A stretch of 64,000 nucleotides of DNA from Pseudomonas sp. Irchel s3b2 (GCF_900187445.1 NZ_FYEB01000014.1:81477-145476), one strand, 5' to 3'; counted from the first letter of the stretch, positions 1 through 8,566 are shown. Notes: generated by a model from the letters alone, not told the origin. Numbers and translations are program-made.

Positions 1-520
1 AGGCTTTTTCTTCGGTGATGTCGCGTACCACGCCCATCATCTTGATCGTTGCGTCATGGGCATTCTTGACCACATTGCCGGTTTCCCGCAGCCAGCGGAT
101 GCTGCCGTCCGGCCAGACCACGCGGTATTCCTCGTCATGGTTTTCACCGGTTTCCAGACAACGCAGTTCTCCGGCGCGGACCTTGACCCGGTCGTCCGGG
201 TGCACGCAGGCGCAGAACAGAGCGTAGGAGGGCGTCACCTCGCCGATCTTGAACCCGAACATGCCGTAGATCGCGTCCGACCAATAGAGTTTGTCGGTAT
301 CGACTTCCCAGTCCCAGGTGCCAATGCGGGCAAAGTATTGGCTGCGTTTGAAGCGTTCGACGTCACCTTCCTGGCGGATGCTTTGTCCCTCTGTGAGGTC
401 GTCGATCAGCGCACGGCACTCGGCCAACTGCTTTTGCAGCCAACGATCGCGCAAGATCAGCGCGACGATCAAGGCAAGCGTCATTGAGCCGATGGCCGCG
501 TTGGTCCAGAGCTGACTCAT
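1..520 (-). CDS. PAS-domain sensor protein (N-terminal part, runs off the left edge)
   Basis: The reading frame starts with ATG at 518-520 on the minus strand and stays open to the window edge, so only about the first 173 residues are seen. The N terminus has a short hydrophobic stretch (about residues 8-22), probably a single membrane anchor, followed by a coiled-coil-like segment and a PAS_3-type fold. In that fold the pattern from RIGTWDWEVDTDKLYWSD to ending ...GVVRDITEEKA is typical of PAS/PAC sensors. In Pseudomonas such proteins usually continue into GGDEF/EAL or histidine kinase domains, but the output domain is outside the window. The start is supported by the absence of earlier in-frame Met codons close by. 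It is divergent from the FKBP gene. Confidence 0.8.
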   Translation of the reverse strand, partial: MSQLWTNAAIGSMTLALIVALILRDRWLQKQLAECRALIDDLTEGQSIRQEGDVERFKRSQYFARIGTWDWEVDTDKLYWSDAIYGMFGFKIGEVTPSYALFCACVHPDDRVKVRAGELRCLETGENHDEEYRVVWPDGSIRWLRETGNVVKNAHDATIKMMGVVRDITEEKA

Positions 521-685
521 TGAGGAATTGCGATCATGGTGTATCGAACCGTGGGAGGAGGTGGTGGGTATATTAGTTCACGGCCACCGCCGGAGACAGG
601 CCGAAACGGTTGCCAACAGCCTGTATTTCTGGGAAAACGGCGCCCATGAAGCCTGTTCGGGCAAGCGCACACTAGAGTGAATGTA

Positions 686-1024
686 ATGAATGATGAATTG
701 CAGGTAATCGACCTTGAAGTGGGCGACGGAAAAGCCGCCGTCAAAGGCGCGCTGATCACCACTCAATATCGGGGTTGGCTGGAAGACGGCACTGAATTCG
801 ATTCTTCCTACAGTCGGGGTAAACCGTTTCAGTGCGTGATTGGCACGGGGCGGGTGATCAAGGGCTGGGATCAGGGCATCATGGGCATGCAGGTTGGCGG
901 TAAACGCAAGCTGCTGGTGCCGGCGCATCTGGCCTATGGCGAGCGGACGATGGGCGCGATCACGCCGAATTCGAACCTGATTTTCGAGATTGAATTGCTG
1001 GAAGTGCTGACGCGGGATGATTGA
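686..1024 (+). CDS. FKBP-type peptidyl-prolyl cis-trans isomerase
   Basis: A 112-residue single-domain FKBP. The pattern VIKGWDQGIMGMQVGGKR, then LLVPAHLAYGE and a closing hydrophobic strand (NSNLIFEIELLEV), is the FKBP core that forms the active pocket. There is no signal peptide, so a cytoplasmic folding helper that isomerises prolyl bonds is the likely role. The ATG at 686 has GAGTGA just upstream; an in-frame GTG at 677 would add three residues and cannot be excluded. A terminator follows at 1054. Function is confident by family; specific clients are unknown. Confidence 0.9.
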   Translation: MNDELQVIDLEVGDGKAAVKGALITTQYRGWLEDGTEFDSSYSRGKPFQCVIGTGRVIKGWDQGIMGMQVGGKRKLLVPAHLAYGERTMGAITPNSNLIFEIELLEVLTRDD

Positions 1025-1053
1025 TGGCTGTGTGAGCTGAAACGACAAAACCC

Positions 1054-1088
1054 GCCATTTCTTTCCACAGAAATGGCAGTTTTTTTTG
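1054..1088 (+). terminator. Rho-independent terminator after the FKBP gene
   Basis: A 9-bp stem (GCCATTTCT / AGAAATGGC) with a 6-nt loop is followed closely by a run of eight T. An A-rich stretch precedes it. Confidence 0.85.
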
Positions 1089-1266
1089 TCTGTGGCGAGG
1101 GGGATTGCGCTGATGCCAGGTAGTTAAGCGTTGGCTGTCCCAAAAGATCGCAGCCAGCGGCAGCTCCGGATGTCGTACGGCTTCGATTCCACGGGTGTAC
1201 CCGGTCGGCGAGCTGTCGAAGGCTGTGATCTTGGCGATCCCCAGTGTTCTTTTGCCGATGGGTGAG

Positions 1267-1602
1267 TCAGGTGAATGCCTCAATATCATCAAGGGTGTCC
1301 GCCACAGTCCCTTCCAGGGAGGGGAATTTTTCCTTCAGTTTTTCAAGGGCCGGGAGTACAGCACCCAAGTCCAGATCACCCTGTCTGCGGGCTATGTGAC
1401 CGAGCGCGGTGATGGCAGCTGCTGCAACCGATTCGGATTCACTCTCGAGGTACTTCAGGCAGGTGTTCTGAGCCCAAATCTTGTCTTGCTCATTCAGCCC
1501 GATAGAAACCAGTGCGGTGGCAACGTTAGTTTCTTCGCCGCTAGCTAGAAGCCTCATCGCTTCCTCGTGGCTCATTGATGGATCTTGGTAGCGAAGGCTC
1601 AC
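1267..1602 (-). CDS. HEAT-repeat-like small protein, probable immunity protein
   Basis: A 111-residue, acidic, all-helical-looking protein. Repeated Ala/Leu-rich helices (VATALVSIGL, AAAAITALGHIARRQ, AVLPALEKLKEKF) resemble paired HEAT-type helices. It is the last gene of a minus-strand trio after a colicin E3-like toxin (1883-3103) and a 79-residue ORF. Small HEAT-like proteins of this kind are frequent immunity proteins in polymorphic toxin loci, so immunity is inferred from position and fold rather than shown. The GTG start at 1602 has GGGAG eight bases upstream; a downstream Met (MSHEEAM) is an alternative. It could instead protect against a different toxin, as an orphan immunity gene. 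Confidence 0.6.
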   Translation of the reverse strand: MSLRYQDPSMSHEEAMRLLASGEETNVATALVSIGLNEQDKIWAQNTCLKYLESESESVAAAAITALGHIARRQGDLDLGAVLPALEKLKEKFPSLEGTVADTLDDIEAFT

Positions 1603-1627
1603 TTTTTAACTCCCATCTCAGTTGTAC

Positions 1628-1867
1628 CTACTCCCGCACCCCTATGAAGAGATCCAGTTCGGTCGGTAACTGCTCATTGAGAACTATAGCGATTTGTTGG
1701 ATTTGCTCGCCGGTTAGTAACCATTCTCCATCCGCACTTTCATCAAGACTTTTCCACCCAAGAACACCCATTACCGCGACTTCAAACTCAGGTCGAACTG
1801 TAAAGTCGTATTTTAAGGAATCATCTTCGCCATCACCTTTTAAAAACCCACTAATCCATAAAAACAT
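1628..1867 (-). CDS. Small acidic protein behind the toxin, probable cognate immunity protein
   Basis: A 79-residue, strongly acidic protein lying 15 bp downstream of the E3-like toxin on the same strand, the usual place for a nuclease immunity gene. Its size is close to that of colicin E3/cloacin immunity proteins (about 85 residues), and acidity fits binding to the basic nuclease tip. I see no clear sequence match to Im3, so the family is uncertain. The base composition is visibly more AT-rich than the housekeeping genes around it, as is common in exchanged immunity cassettes. Conserved-looking features are FEVAVMGVLGWKSL and the ending LDLFIGVRE. Confidence 0.6.
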   Translation of the reverse strand: MFLWISGFLKGDGEDDSLKYDFTVRPEFEVAVMGVLGWKSLDESADGEWLLTGEQIQQIAIVLNEQLPTELDLFIGVRE

Positions 1868-1882
1868 AAATAGCCTCTTAAT

Positions 1883-3103
1883 TTATTTTGGGGTGGTTCT
1901 GCCGGGTTTTGCGGGGTCTATCTGTTCACCAGTTTCGTGACTGAACTCGCCAAGATGCTTACCTTGACTGTCATACTTCTCTATTGCGCCTGTCTTACTG
2001 TCCCATTCATATATTCGCCCCTTTCGGTCTTTCCACCGGCTGCGCTTACTCCCCCCGCCCTGAACACTGCTTTTTGATTTAACAGGAAGGGCATCTGGAA
2101 ATGCAGGCAATGCCAACGGCGGCCGGTGGTACTTTATATCACCGCCGCCAGCAGATCTTGAAACCACAACATACAGCGGCTGCACACCTGAATCAGCCGG
2201 GAAAACAAGAATGTAGTCCTTGTACTCAGTCGGGTAGATCGGGTTGACGATGATGTTATCTGCCTGTTCGGTAGGCGGATAAATCCAGATCTGAGGTGCT
2301 TGTGGTGCGGCCTCTAGCGGGGGAATCCCTGAGGTGCTGGATGGGTCAACCGCTGGCGTCCATATCAAGGTTATCCCATTACCAAAGTCAGCCACCTGCT
2401 GAGAACCCTGACTCTTGAACCGGACTACAGGAATTATTTCCCAGTCACGGCGCTTCTGGGTGTTGTACCCATAACCCTTCAAGGTGCCGTCAGCTTGTTG
2501 CTCGACATGCAGTCGAACCCGTGTACGGCCTTCCTTGAGCGATTTGAGCTGTTCTTCTGTGTACAGGGAGCTGTCGCCCAAGCTCGACGGCCACAGCAAT
2601 GCAACCATTCCAGCCAAGGCTCCAGCTGCAACACCAGCCGTCACTATACCTGCGCCAGCAGCACCCATCCCGGTACCAGCAGCACCAACTCCGCCCAGAA
2701 GAAGCGTTCCCAGTGCAGCAGGTAACGCGCTGCCACTGATTTTTTTGAGTGGGATGTTTCCCGCCGCATCCCTTTCGCGGCCACCCAGCAGGGAGAATTT
2801 TCCGTAGTCGGTCAGTTTCTCGACAGGGACGAACCCGGCTGGGTTGTCGTGGTTTATTACGCCGTCGGGGAGGTTGCAGCTTTTGGTGAACACGCAACCC
2901 ATGGAGCTGGATTGATCCTGCTGCAGAGGTTGCCTGACAAAACGGTCTTCATATGCCTGCTGTCGGGCCAATATGTCGTCATAGGATTTTTGTCTGGCGT
3001 CGCGCTCTGCCAGTTCGGTGGCGGTCATGTAGCGGCTGGTGATGTGGTGCCCGTCGCCCGATGGTGGGTTTTGAACCCGAGGTATGTCTGTTTTGCGAGC
3101 CAT
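1883..3103 (-). CDS. S-type pyocin/colicin E3-like nuclease toxin
   Basis: A 406-residue toxin. Residues 1-125 form a charged, Arg/Gln-rich N-terminal region with no signal peptide. Residues about 125-170 are a Gly/Ala-rich hydrophobic stretch. Residues about 175-320 look like the pyocin_S translocation domain (FGNGITLIWTP, then YKDYILVFPADSG). Residues about 346-402 match the colicin E3 16S rRNA nuclease tip (RSRWKDRKGRIYEWD, GKHLGEF, TGEQIDPAKPGR). D368 and E375 line up with the E3 catalytic Asp and Glu, but the position of the catalytic His is Thr371. The start at 3103 is chosen because AAGGA stands just upstream; the frame is open for 18 more codons. Two probable immunity genes follow. 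The N terminus lacks an obvious receptor-binding domain of classical S pyocins, so the delivery route is open. Confidence 0.8.
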   Translation of the reverse strand: MARKTDIPRVQNPPSGDGHHITSRYMTATELAERDARQKSYDDILARQQAYEDRFVRQPLQQDQSSSMGCVFTKSCNLPDGVINHDNPAGFVPVEKLTDYGKFSLLGGRERDAAGNIPLKKISGSALPAALGTLLLGGVGAAGTGMGAAGAGIVTAGVAAGALAGMVALLWPSSLGDSSLYTEEQLKSLKEGRTRVRLHVEQQADGTLKGYGYNTQKRRDWEIIPVVRFKSQGSQQVADFGNGITLIWTPAVDPSSTSGIPPLEAAPQAPQIWIYPPTEQADNIIVNPIYPTEYKDYILVFPADSGVQPLYVVVSRSAGGGDIKYHRPPLALPAFPDALPVKSKSSVQGGGSKRSRWKDRKGRIYEWDSKTGAIEKYDSQGKHLGEFSHETGEQIDPAKPGRTTPK

Positions 3104-3610
3104 GAGCGTCCTTGTTTCATCTTTTGAAAACGATGCGGACGCTATATCAAAGGGCATTTGAAAGATGTAGGACGGGTCTGAAACTCTGGCCGTTGTTACA
3201 AATGGCGTTTGTCGCTATGCGTTGAGCTGAAACGGAGAAACCCTCCATCTATGCAAACAGAGATGACGGGTTTTTCGTTATTCGTGGCGAGGGGGCTTGC
3301 CCCCGTTGGGTTGCGCAGCGACCCCAAATCCAATCATCGCGGTTCTTCAGACTGACCGCATGCACCGATTTTACGGCTGCTGCGCACCCGAGCGGGAGCA
3401 AGCTCCCTCGCCACAAATGAAAGGCGATGTGGCCTGTTGCGCCAGGCTGAAATGATGCGTTGTTTGTCAGGAGCCTTCGCGGGCAAGCCCGCGATGAACG
3501 ATGACGTGGTCAACCTGACGAAACACGGATTAATGTCTTGCTAGCCCCGGTTTTATCGGTAGAGACTTGCTGCAAGCCATCCGCCGTTACTCGAAATAGA
3601 GGCTCGCCCC
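3104..3610. repeat. Intergenic region with REP palindromes
   Basis: No gene is seen. A hairpin with T-run lies at about 3237-3279. REP copies facing each other follow: one starts near 3284 (GTGGCGAGGGGGCTTGCC) and its inverted partner ends near 3416, together a REPIN. A third REP of another subtype (CGCGGGCAAGCCCGCG) is at about 3477-3494. Confidence 0.7.
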
Positions 3611-4540
3611 ATGACACTGACACCTCAAACTTCGCGTTTTACCCACGACCACCTGTTTCTGGGGGCGGCCCACGATGACAATGCCCGCCGCACGTTGTGG
3701 GTGGTGGCGCTGACGTTTGTGATGATGATTGGCGAAATTGCCGCCGGTTACATCACCGGTTCCATGGCACTGCTGGCGGACGGTTTTCATATGGCGACCC
3801 ACGCCGGGGCCTTGGGCATTGCCGCGGCGGCTTACGGTTTTGCCAGGCGGCATGCCAACAACTCGCGCTTCAGTTTCGGTACCGGCAAGGTCGGGGATCT
3901 GGCGGGTTTTGCTTCAGCCGTAGTGCTGGGCCTGGTGTCGATCGGCATCGCTGGCGAATCCATCGTGCGACTGTTTCAACCGACCACCGTTGCCTTCACC
4001 GAAGCGACGGTGATTGCGGTGGTGGGGCTGGCAGTGAATATCGTCAGTGCGTTTCTGTTGTCGGGCAATCATGGACATCACGGCCATGATCATCACGATC
4101 ACAGTCATGCCCACGCTCATCATCACGACAACAACCTGCGTTCGGCGTATTTGCATGTACTGGCCGATGCGTTGACCTCGGTGCTGGCCATCGTGGCGTT
4201 GCTGGCCGGGCGCTACCTGGGTTGGGTCTGGCTGGACCCGGTGATGGGGATCGTCGGCGCCATCGTGATCGCGAGATGGGCTTATGGCTTGATGCGTGAC
4301 AGCGCCGCCGTGTTGCTCGATACCACCGATGAGCACGTCGCCGCCGAAATTCGTGAACTGCTCGAATCGACGGACGATGTTCGCATCAGTGACCTTCACG
4401 TCTGGCAAGTCGGCCCCCAGGCGCGGGCGGCGATAGTCAGCGTCGTGGCCGTGGCGGGTGTCAATGCCGACGCCATTCGCGAACGTCTGGCGCCGGTTCA
4501 TGAGTTGTCTCACCTGACGGTTGAATATCGCAACGCTTGA
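3611..4540 (+). CDS. Cation diffusion facilitator metal exporter (DmeF-like)
   Basis: A 309-residue CDF-family transporter expected to export divalent metal ions from the cytoplasm in exchange for protons. About six membrane segments are visible. The paired metal-site motifs are ADGFHMATHA in helix 2 and HVLADALTSV in helix 5, and a His-rich loop (about residues 153-172) lies between helices 4 and 5. A cytoplasmic ferredoxin-like domain ends the protein (ISDLHVWQVGP). The FHMATHA form and the size fit the DmeF branch, which is linked to cobalt and nickel, but substrate cannot be read safely from sequence. It stands alone, convergent with the P450 gene, with one base between the stop codons. 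Confidence 0.9.
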   Translation: MTLTPQTSRFTHDHLFLGAAHDDNARRTLWVVALTFVMMIGEIAAGYITGSMALLADGFHMATHAGALGIAAAAYGFARRHANNSRFSFGTGKVGDLAGFASAVVLGLVSIGIAGESIVRLFQPTTVAFTEATVIAVVGLAVNIVSAFLLSGNHGHHGHDHHDHSHAHAHHHDNNLRSAYLHVLADALTSVLAIVALLAGRYLGWVWLDPVMGIVGAIVIARWAYGLMRDSAAVLLDTTDEHVAAEIRELLESTDDVRISDLHVWQVGPQARAAIVSVVAVAGVNADAIRERLAPVHELSHLTVEYRNA

Positions 4541-4541
4541 G

Positions 4542-5648
4542 TCAGGCAAAGACCGGAATGCGCCCATTCAGGGAAGGGCGGTAGTGCCAGGTCAAACAGT
4601 CCAAAGCAGGTTTCATCGCCAGGATCTCAGTCAGGGTGGCACTGGCAATGCTCATGGCCAACACCTGCCCCGGACATTGATGACGACCCGCGCCGAAAGT
4701 GAAGCTGCGACGGTTCGGGCGGTCGAGCAAAAACGCATCGGGATTGTCATTAAGCTGCGGATCGCGATTGGCTGAGGCCAGCAGCACCAGGATGACGTCG
4801 CCGGGGTTCAGGCTCACGCCGTCGATTTCACACGGTGCGGCGACGAAGCGGCGGGTGTTTTGCACCGACGGGTCGAAGCGCTGGACTTCAGCGATCAGGT
4901 CATCAACATGAGTCGAATCCAACTGTGGGTTTCGGATCAACGCCAATAGCGCATTACCGATCAGCCCGGCGGTGGCTTCATAGGTCTGGGAGAACAGGCC
5001 GATCAGGTTGGCGATCAAGGTTTCAGAATCGGTCGATGTGTCAGCGAAGCGCTGCCGGATACCGGCGAGTAAGGTGCTTCGATTGTTCGGGTCGTCCAGA
5101 AGCTCGATGAAATAACCCTTCAGCTGTTCCGCCGCGACATGGGCGGCGTCCAGTTGCGCCGGATCGCTGAGCGGTGACAGGCAGGCAACGAAATCGGCGG
5201 TGAGCTCGCTGATGGCCCGGCCCTGAGCCGGAGAAAACCCCGGCAACGCCGCCACTACGCAGACCGGCCCGCGAAACATCGCCGCGTACAACCCGTCGGC
5301 ACCCGGGGTAATCAATCGAGCGCCGACCAATGCATTGACCTCGTGCACGTCAATCAACGTCAGCCCCGGCTCAATCGCCGCCCTCGGGCAACGCTGCCGT
5401 TCGCCCTCGTTCATCCGCATCAACTGACCGAACACCTTGCCGGCCATGCCTTGAGCAATCACTTGGGGCACCGGCTCGTGGGACGGCCGGACATGGCAGT
5501 CCGGATGCGCCAGCACGGCGGCAACGGCACGGGCGCTGCTGGCCACCCACAGTTTCAGTCCTTGATGAAAAAACAGCCCACCCTCGGCGCGCAATTGCGC
5601 GTAGTAGGGATAAGGGTCGGGGTGAGTCGCAGCGATGATCGGATCCAT
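4542..5648 (-). CDS. Cytochrome P450
   Basis: A 368-residue soluble P450. Visible landmarks in order are the I-helix region (LFSQTYEATAGLI), the K-helix ExxR motif (EVQR), and the heme-binding loop FGAGRHQCPG with the axial Cys near the C terminus. The I helix lacks the common acidic-Thr pair in its usual form (YEATAG), as in some P450s with unusual chemistry. It would use an external ferredoxin/reductase, none of which is next to it. The start at 5648 is chosen because it avoids overlap with the divergent regulator gene. That regulator (5728) probably controls it across a 79-bp gap. Substrate unknown. Confidence 0.88.
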   Translation of the reverse strand: MDPIIAATHPDPYPYYAQLRAEGGLFFHQGLKLWVASSARAVAAVLAHPDCHVRPSHEPVPQVIAQGMAGKVFGQLMRMNEGERQRCPRAAIEPGLTLIDVHEVNALVGARLITPGADGLYAAMFRGPVCVVAALPGFSPAQGRAISELTADFVACLSPLSDPAQLDAAHVAAEQLKGYFIELLDDPNNRSTLLAGIRQRFADTSTDSETLIANLIGLFSQTYEATAGLIGNALLALIRNPQLDSTHVDDLIAEVQRFDPSVQNTRRFVAAPCEIDGVSLNPGDVILVLLASANRDPQLNDNPDAFLLDRPNRRSFTFGAGRHQCPGQVLAMSIASATLTEILAMKPALDCLTWHYRPSLNGRIPVFA

Positions 5649-5727
5649 GGGTCGCAGCCTTGTCGGTCGGGAAAGTGTTGCTACTATCTCCCACTCGAAA
5701 AGACGACGATTCGTCCGGGAGCGAAAT

Positions 5728-6492
5728 ATGAACGCAGAACAACATGACATCGGCGTCTCTCAAGTGGCCGCAGCCATCGCGGAACCCGCCCGGACGAAAA
5801 TCCTCTGTTCGCTGATGGACGGCCACGCCCGCACCAGTACCGAACTGGCGGCGGTTGCCGAAGTCAGCGCTTCCACCGCCAGCGCTCACTTGGCCAAGCT
5901 CAAGGAACTGGCGCTGGTGCGTTTACACGTTCAGGGCCGTCACCGCTATTACAGCCTCGCCGACAAACGCGTGGCCCAGGCCTTGGAAGCGCTGATGGTG
6001 ATCGGCCAGAACGCTGCGCCGACGTTCAACCCACGCACTCCGGATCGGCTGCAATTCGCTCGCACCTGCTACGACCACATGGCCGGCACGTTGGCAGTGT
6101 TGCTGCATGACCGGATGATCGAAGCGGGGTGGTTGCTGGACACCGACGAACAGGCTTATCGCCTGAGCGACAGCGGTGAAGTGCTGTTCGAAGGCTTGGG
6201 TATCGACATCAAGGATCTCAGCACTTTGCGCCGCCGCTTCGCCTGCCCGTGTCTGGATTGGAGCATGCGTCGGCCGCACCTGGGTGGCGCGTTGGGCGCG
6301 GCGTTGCTGCACACGGCGATCAAACGTAAATGGGTGACGCAGGATCTGGACAGTCGGGCGCTGGCGTTGACGGCGCTGGGGCGCAAGGAATTCAGTAGCC
6401 GCTTCGCCGTTGAGCTACCGGTTCAAGTGACGGCAGAACAACCCGCGCCCATCGAGAGCAGGCGCGGCGCGATGGCCAACCCTGTGGCTTAG
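5728..6492 (+). CDS. ArsR-type winged-helix regulator with long C-terminal domain
   Basis: A 254-residue protein. The first ~95 residues are an ArsR winged helix (ARTKILCSLMDGHARTSTELA, then SASTASAHLAKLKELALV as recognition helix, then the wing RHRYYSLA). The remaining ~150 residues are an extra domain with the conserved-looking patch FACPCLDWSMRRPHLGG. Most ArsR proteins are near 100 residues, so this belongs to the long, two-domain type. The ATG at 5728 has GGGAG eight bases upstream. It is divergent from the P450 gene and is its likely regulator. The stop overlaps that of the convergent LysE-family gene by four bases. The CPC patch may bind a metal or cofactor, which is speculation. Confidence 0.85.
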   Translation: MNAEQHDIGVSQVAAAIAEPARTKILCSLMDGHARTSTELAAVAEVSASTASAHLAKLKELALVRLHVQGRHRYYSLADKRVAQALEALMVIGQNAAPTFNPRTPDRLQFARTCYDHMAGTLAVLLHDRMIEAGWLLDTDEQAYRLSDSGEVLFEGLGIDIKDLSTLRRRFACPCLDWSMRRPHLGGALGAALLHTAIKRKWVTQDLDSRALALTALGRKEFSSRFAVELPVQVTAEQPAPIESRRGAMANPVA

Positions 6493-7097
6493 CGACTGGC
6501 CGAGGCCATGAGCACGCCAAAGGCTGTGAAGGTCACGCCCGAAACTTTGGCGGCCACCCAGGAACCCTTCGGGCTCGACAACCAGCCTTTGGCGGCATTG
6601 GCGAGCAAGGCATAGCTGCCATGCACCAGAATTACCAGTACGGCATAGGAGGCGACCAGTTTGAAGAACTGGGCGTAGAAGTGCGCCGAGGTGTCGATGA
6701 ATTGCGGGAACACCGCCAGAAAGAAAAACACCGCCTTGGGGTTCAAAAACTGCAGCGAAGCCGCTTCAACGAAGCGATAGCCGGGGCTTGAGGGGCGCGT
6801 TTCAAGCAGCGTGCTGGAACGATCCGAGCGCCAGCTTTTGTAGCCCAGGTACAACAAATAGGCGGCCCCGGCGTATTTCAACGCGGTAAAGGCGTTCGCG
6901 GAGGTGCTGAGTATCAGGCCCACACTGGTGGCGCTGATGGCGGCGACGACGAACGCCCCCGACGCGATCCCCAGAATGCCCGGCACGGCTCCCGCCCAAC
7001 CGTGGCGTATCGCGTTGGACAGGGTCAGGACCACGCCAGGCCCCGGGCTCAAAATGGTCAGGGTGGCGAAAAGTATAAAGAGTCCGTAGCTGTTCAT
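6489..7097 (-). CDS. LysE-family exporter
   Basis: A 202-residue inner-membrane protein with about six hydrophobic segments. It has the family N-terminal motif SPGPGVVLTL and the central KYAGAAYLLYLGYKSW, then FLNPKAVFFFLAVFPQFI, all typical of LysE/RhtB exporters of amino acids or related small molecules. The start at 7097 is chosen over an upstream in-frame start because GGAG precedes it by six bases. It is divergent from a LysR regulator at 7203, the arrangement seen in many LysE/RhtB exporter loci, so that regulator probably controls it. Substrate not predictable. Confidence 0.9.
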   Translation of the reverse strand: MNSYGLFILFATLTILSPGPGVVLTLSNAIRHGWAGAVPGILGIASGAFVVAAISATSVGLILSTSANAFTALKYAGAAYLLYLGYKSWRSDRSSTLLETRPSSPGYRFVEAASLQFLNPKAVFFFLAVFPQFIDTSAHFYAQFFKLVASYAVLVILVHGSYALLANAAKGWLSSPKGSWVAAKVSGVTFTAFGVLMASASR

Positions 7098-7202
7098 GTC
7101 TTGCTCCGTCAGGTGGCGCTGGCTGCGTGCTGGCAGATTGGCGTGACGACGAGGGCGTGACAAACGCTTTAATTAAAGCGCATAGGTGACTAAATTAGAC
7201 GC

Positions 7203-8129
7203 ATGAAAAATCAACTACCGCCGCTTAATGCTGTTCGCGCCTTCGCCGTTGCTGCTCGTCATCAGAGCTTCAGCCTGGCGGCCGAAGAGCTGCATGTCAG
7301 CCACAGTGCCGTCAGCCGGCACATCAAATTGCTGGAGGAGTACCTGGGCGTGCTGCTGTTCGAGCGGCGCATCCGTCAATCGGTACTGACGCCGGCCGGC
7401 CAGCGCTTTTATGAGCAGGTCAGTGCCGGGTTGGCGCAGATCGCCAACGCCGCCGCTGCGCTTAAGGAGCATGCCTCGCTGCCTACGGTGAAGATCAATG
7501 TCCGCCCGTCCTTTGCCGCGCTTTGGCTGACGCCCCGGCTGCCGGATTTCATGGCGCAGCACCCGGACATCAAACCGCAGGTAATCACTCAAACCCAGGC
7601 GCCCGATCAGGCTCGCGATGGGTTCGATATCGTCATTCGCCGTGGTCGTGACGATTGGGCTCCGGCGATCGAGGCGCGAGCGCTTTTCGAAGATGAACTG
7701 TTACTGGTCGCGGCGCCATCGCTGATCGAGCGCCTGCCACTTGAAGACCTCACTTCGCTGAGCCGGCACACGTTACTGACCGCCAAGGCGCGTCGCGAAG
7801 ACTGGCACCATTGGGCCATGCATTTTGGTCAAAGCCAGTCAGCCACTCAGGTCACCCGGCAATTTGATCACATGCATCTGGTGCTTCAGGCCGCGGTGAT
7901 GGGAGAGGGTATTGCCTTGTGCCCGACCTCTCTGCTGGGCACCCATCTTTCAAGCGGCCAGCTGATCTGCCCGTTGCCCGAGTTGCGTGTGCCGTTACCG
8001 CGTTATTACTACGGTGTTGCGCCGGACGTGACGGCGCACACACGGGTGTTTGTGGAGTGGTTGTTTGCCCGGATTGCTCAGGATGAGCTGCATGGGCAAA
8101 CACCTCATGCTGTGACCGCTACGCCCTGA
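7203..8129 (+). CDS. LysR-type transcriptional regulator (GcvA-like)
   Basis: A 308-residue LysR regulator. The N-terminal helix-turn-helix is PLNAVRAFAVAARHQSF...AAEELHVSHSAVSRHIKLLE, of the GcvA/AmpR branch, and the C-terminal effector domain begins near residue 95 (KINVRPSFAALWLTPRL). It is divergent from the LysE-family exporter with a 105-bp gap that would hold the shared promoter and operator (an AT-rich part at 7160-7202). Probably senses the exporter substrate. Its C-terminal end overlaps the 3' end of the small membrane protein gene on the other strand. Confidence 0.92.
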   Translation: MKNQLPPLNAVRAFAVAARHQSFSLAAEELHVSHSAVSRHIKLLEEYLGVLLFERRIRQSVLTPAGQRFYEQVSAGLAQIANAAAALKEHASLPTVKINVRPSFAALWLTPRLPDFMAQHPDIKPQVITQTQAPDQARDGFDIVIRRGRDDWAPAIEARALFEDELLLVAAPSLIERLPLEDLTSLSRHTLLTAKARREDWHHWAMHFGQSQSATQVTRQFDHMHLVLQAAVMGEGIALCPTSLLGTHLSSGQLICPLPELRVPLPRYYYGVAPDVTAHTRVFVEWLFARIAQDELHGQTPHAVTATP

Positions 8130-8460
8130 AAACCCAGACGATCTCCACCACACGCACTGCCAAAATCAGGTAAAGCAGAAACAAAATAATTTGAAGCACC
8201 GTGTGATACGGCAACTTGGACAGCCGTCGCAGGCCGTCACTGACACTAAGCAGCATCAACACCGCTGACACCAGAATCAGCCCCCAACCCGCCAGACTCG
8301 AGGCGAGCAAGCCCATAAACAACTGTTGATCGCTATGCAACGCATTGGTGCCCGCCGCAAATAGCAGGGCGCAGACCAACAGGTTCTTGATGTTATCGAA
8401 CACTTGCGTGGTGAAATCGGTGTCCAGCAAGGCCAGATACTTTCGCCAGAATTTGCCCAT
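8119..8460 (-). CDS. Small conserved membrane protein, unknown function
   Basis: A 113-residue protein with three predicted membrane segments (about residues 25-45, 50-72 and 85-108) and a short basic N terminus (MGKFWRKY). I do not recognise a named family. The start at 8460 is chosen as the first Met after which the protein is consistent; an upstream Met at 8550 would run through the ilvE terminator. It lies downstream of ilvE on the same strand but is separated by that terminator, so it is probably transcribed on its own. Confidence 0.7.
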   Translation of the reverse strand: MGKFWRKYLALLDTDFTTQVFDNIKNLLVCALLFAAGTNALHSDQQLFMGLLASSLAGWGLILVSAVLMLLSVSDGLRRLSKLPYHTVLQIILFLLYLILAVRVVEIVWVFRA

Positions 8461-8533
8461 GGTTTGATGGCACCTGTTAATAGCTGTTACGTGGGGCAAG
8501 TCTAGTGGCGTTTCCCACGAAACACGGACGAAA

Positions 8534-8566
8534 AAAAGCCCGGCCTTCAAGGTGATGGCCGGACTT
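8534..8566 (-). terminator. Rho-independent terminator of ilvE
   Basis: On the minus strand a stem AGTCCGGCC / GGCCGGGCT (one G-T pair) is followed by TTTTTTT, 29 bp past the ilvE stop. Confidence 0.85.
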
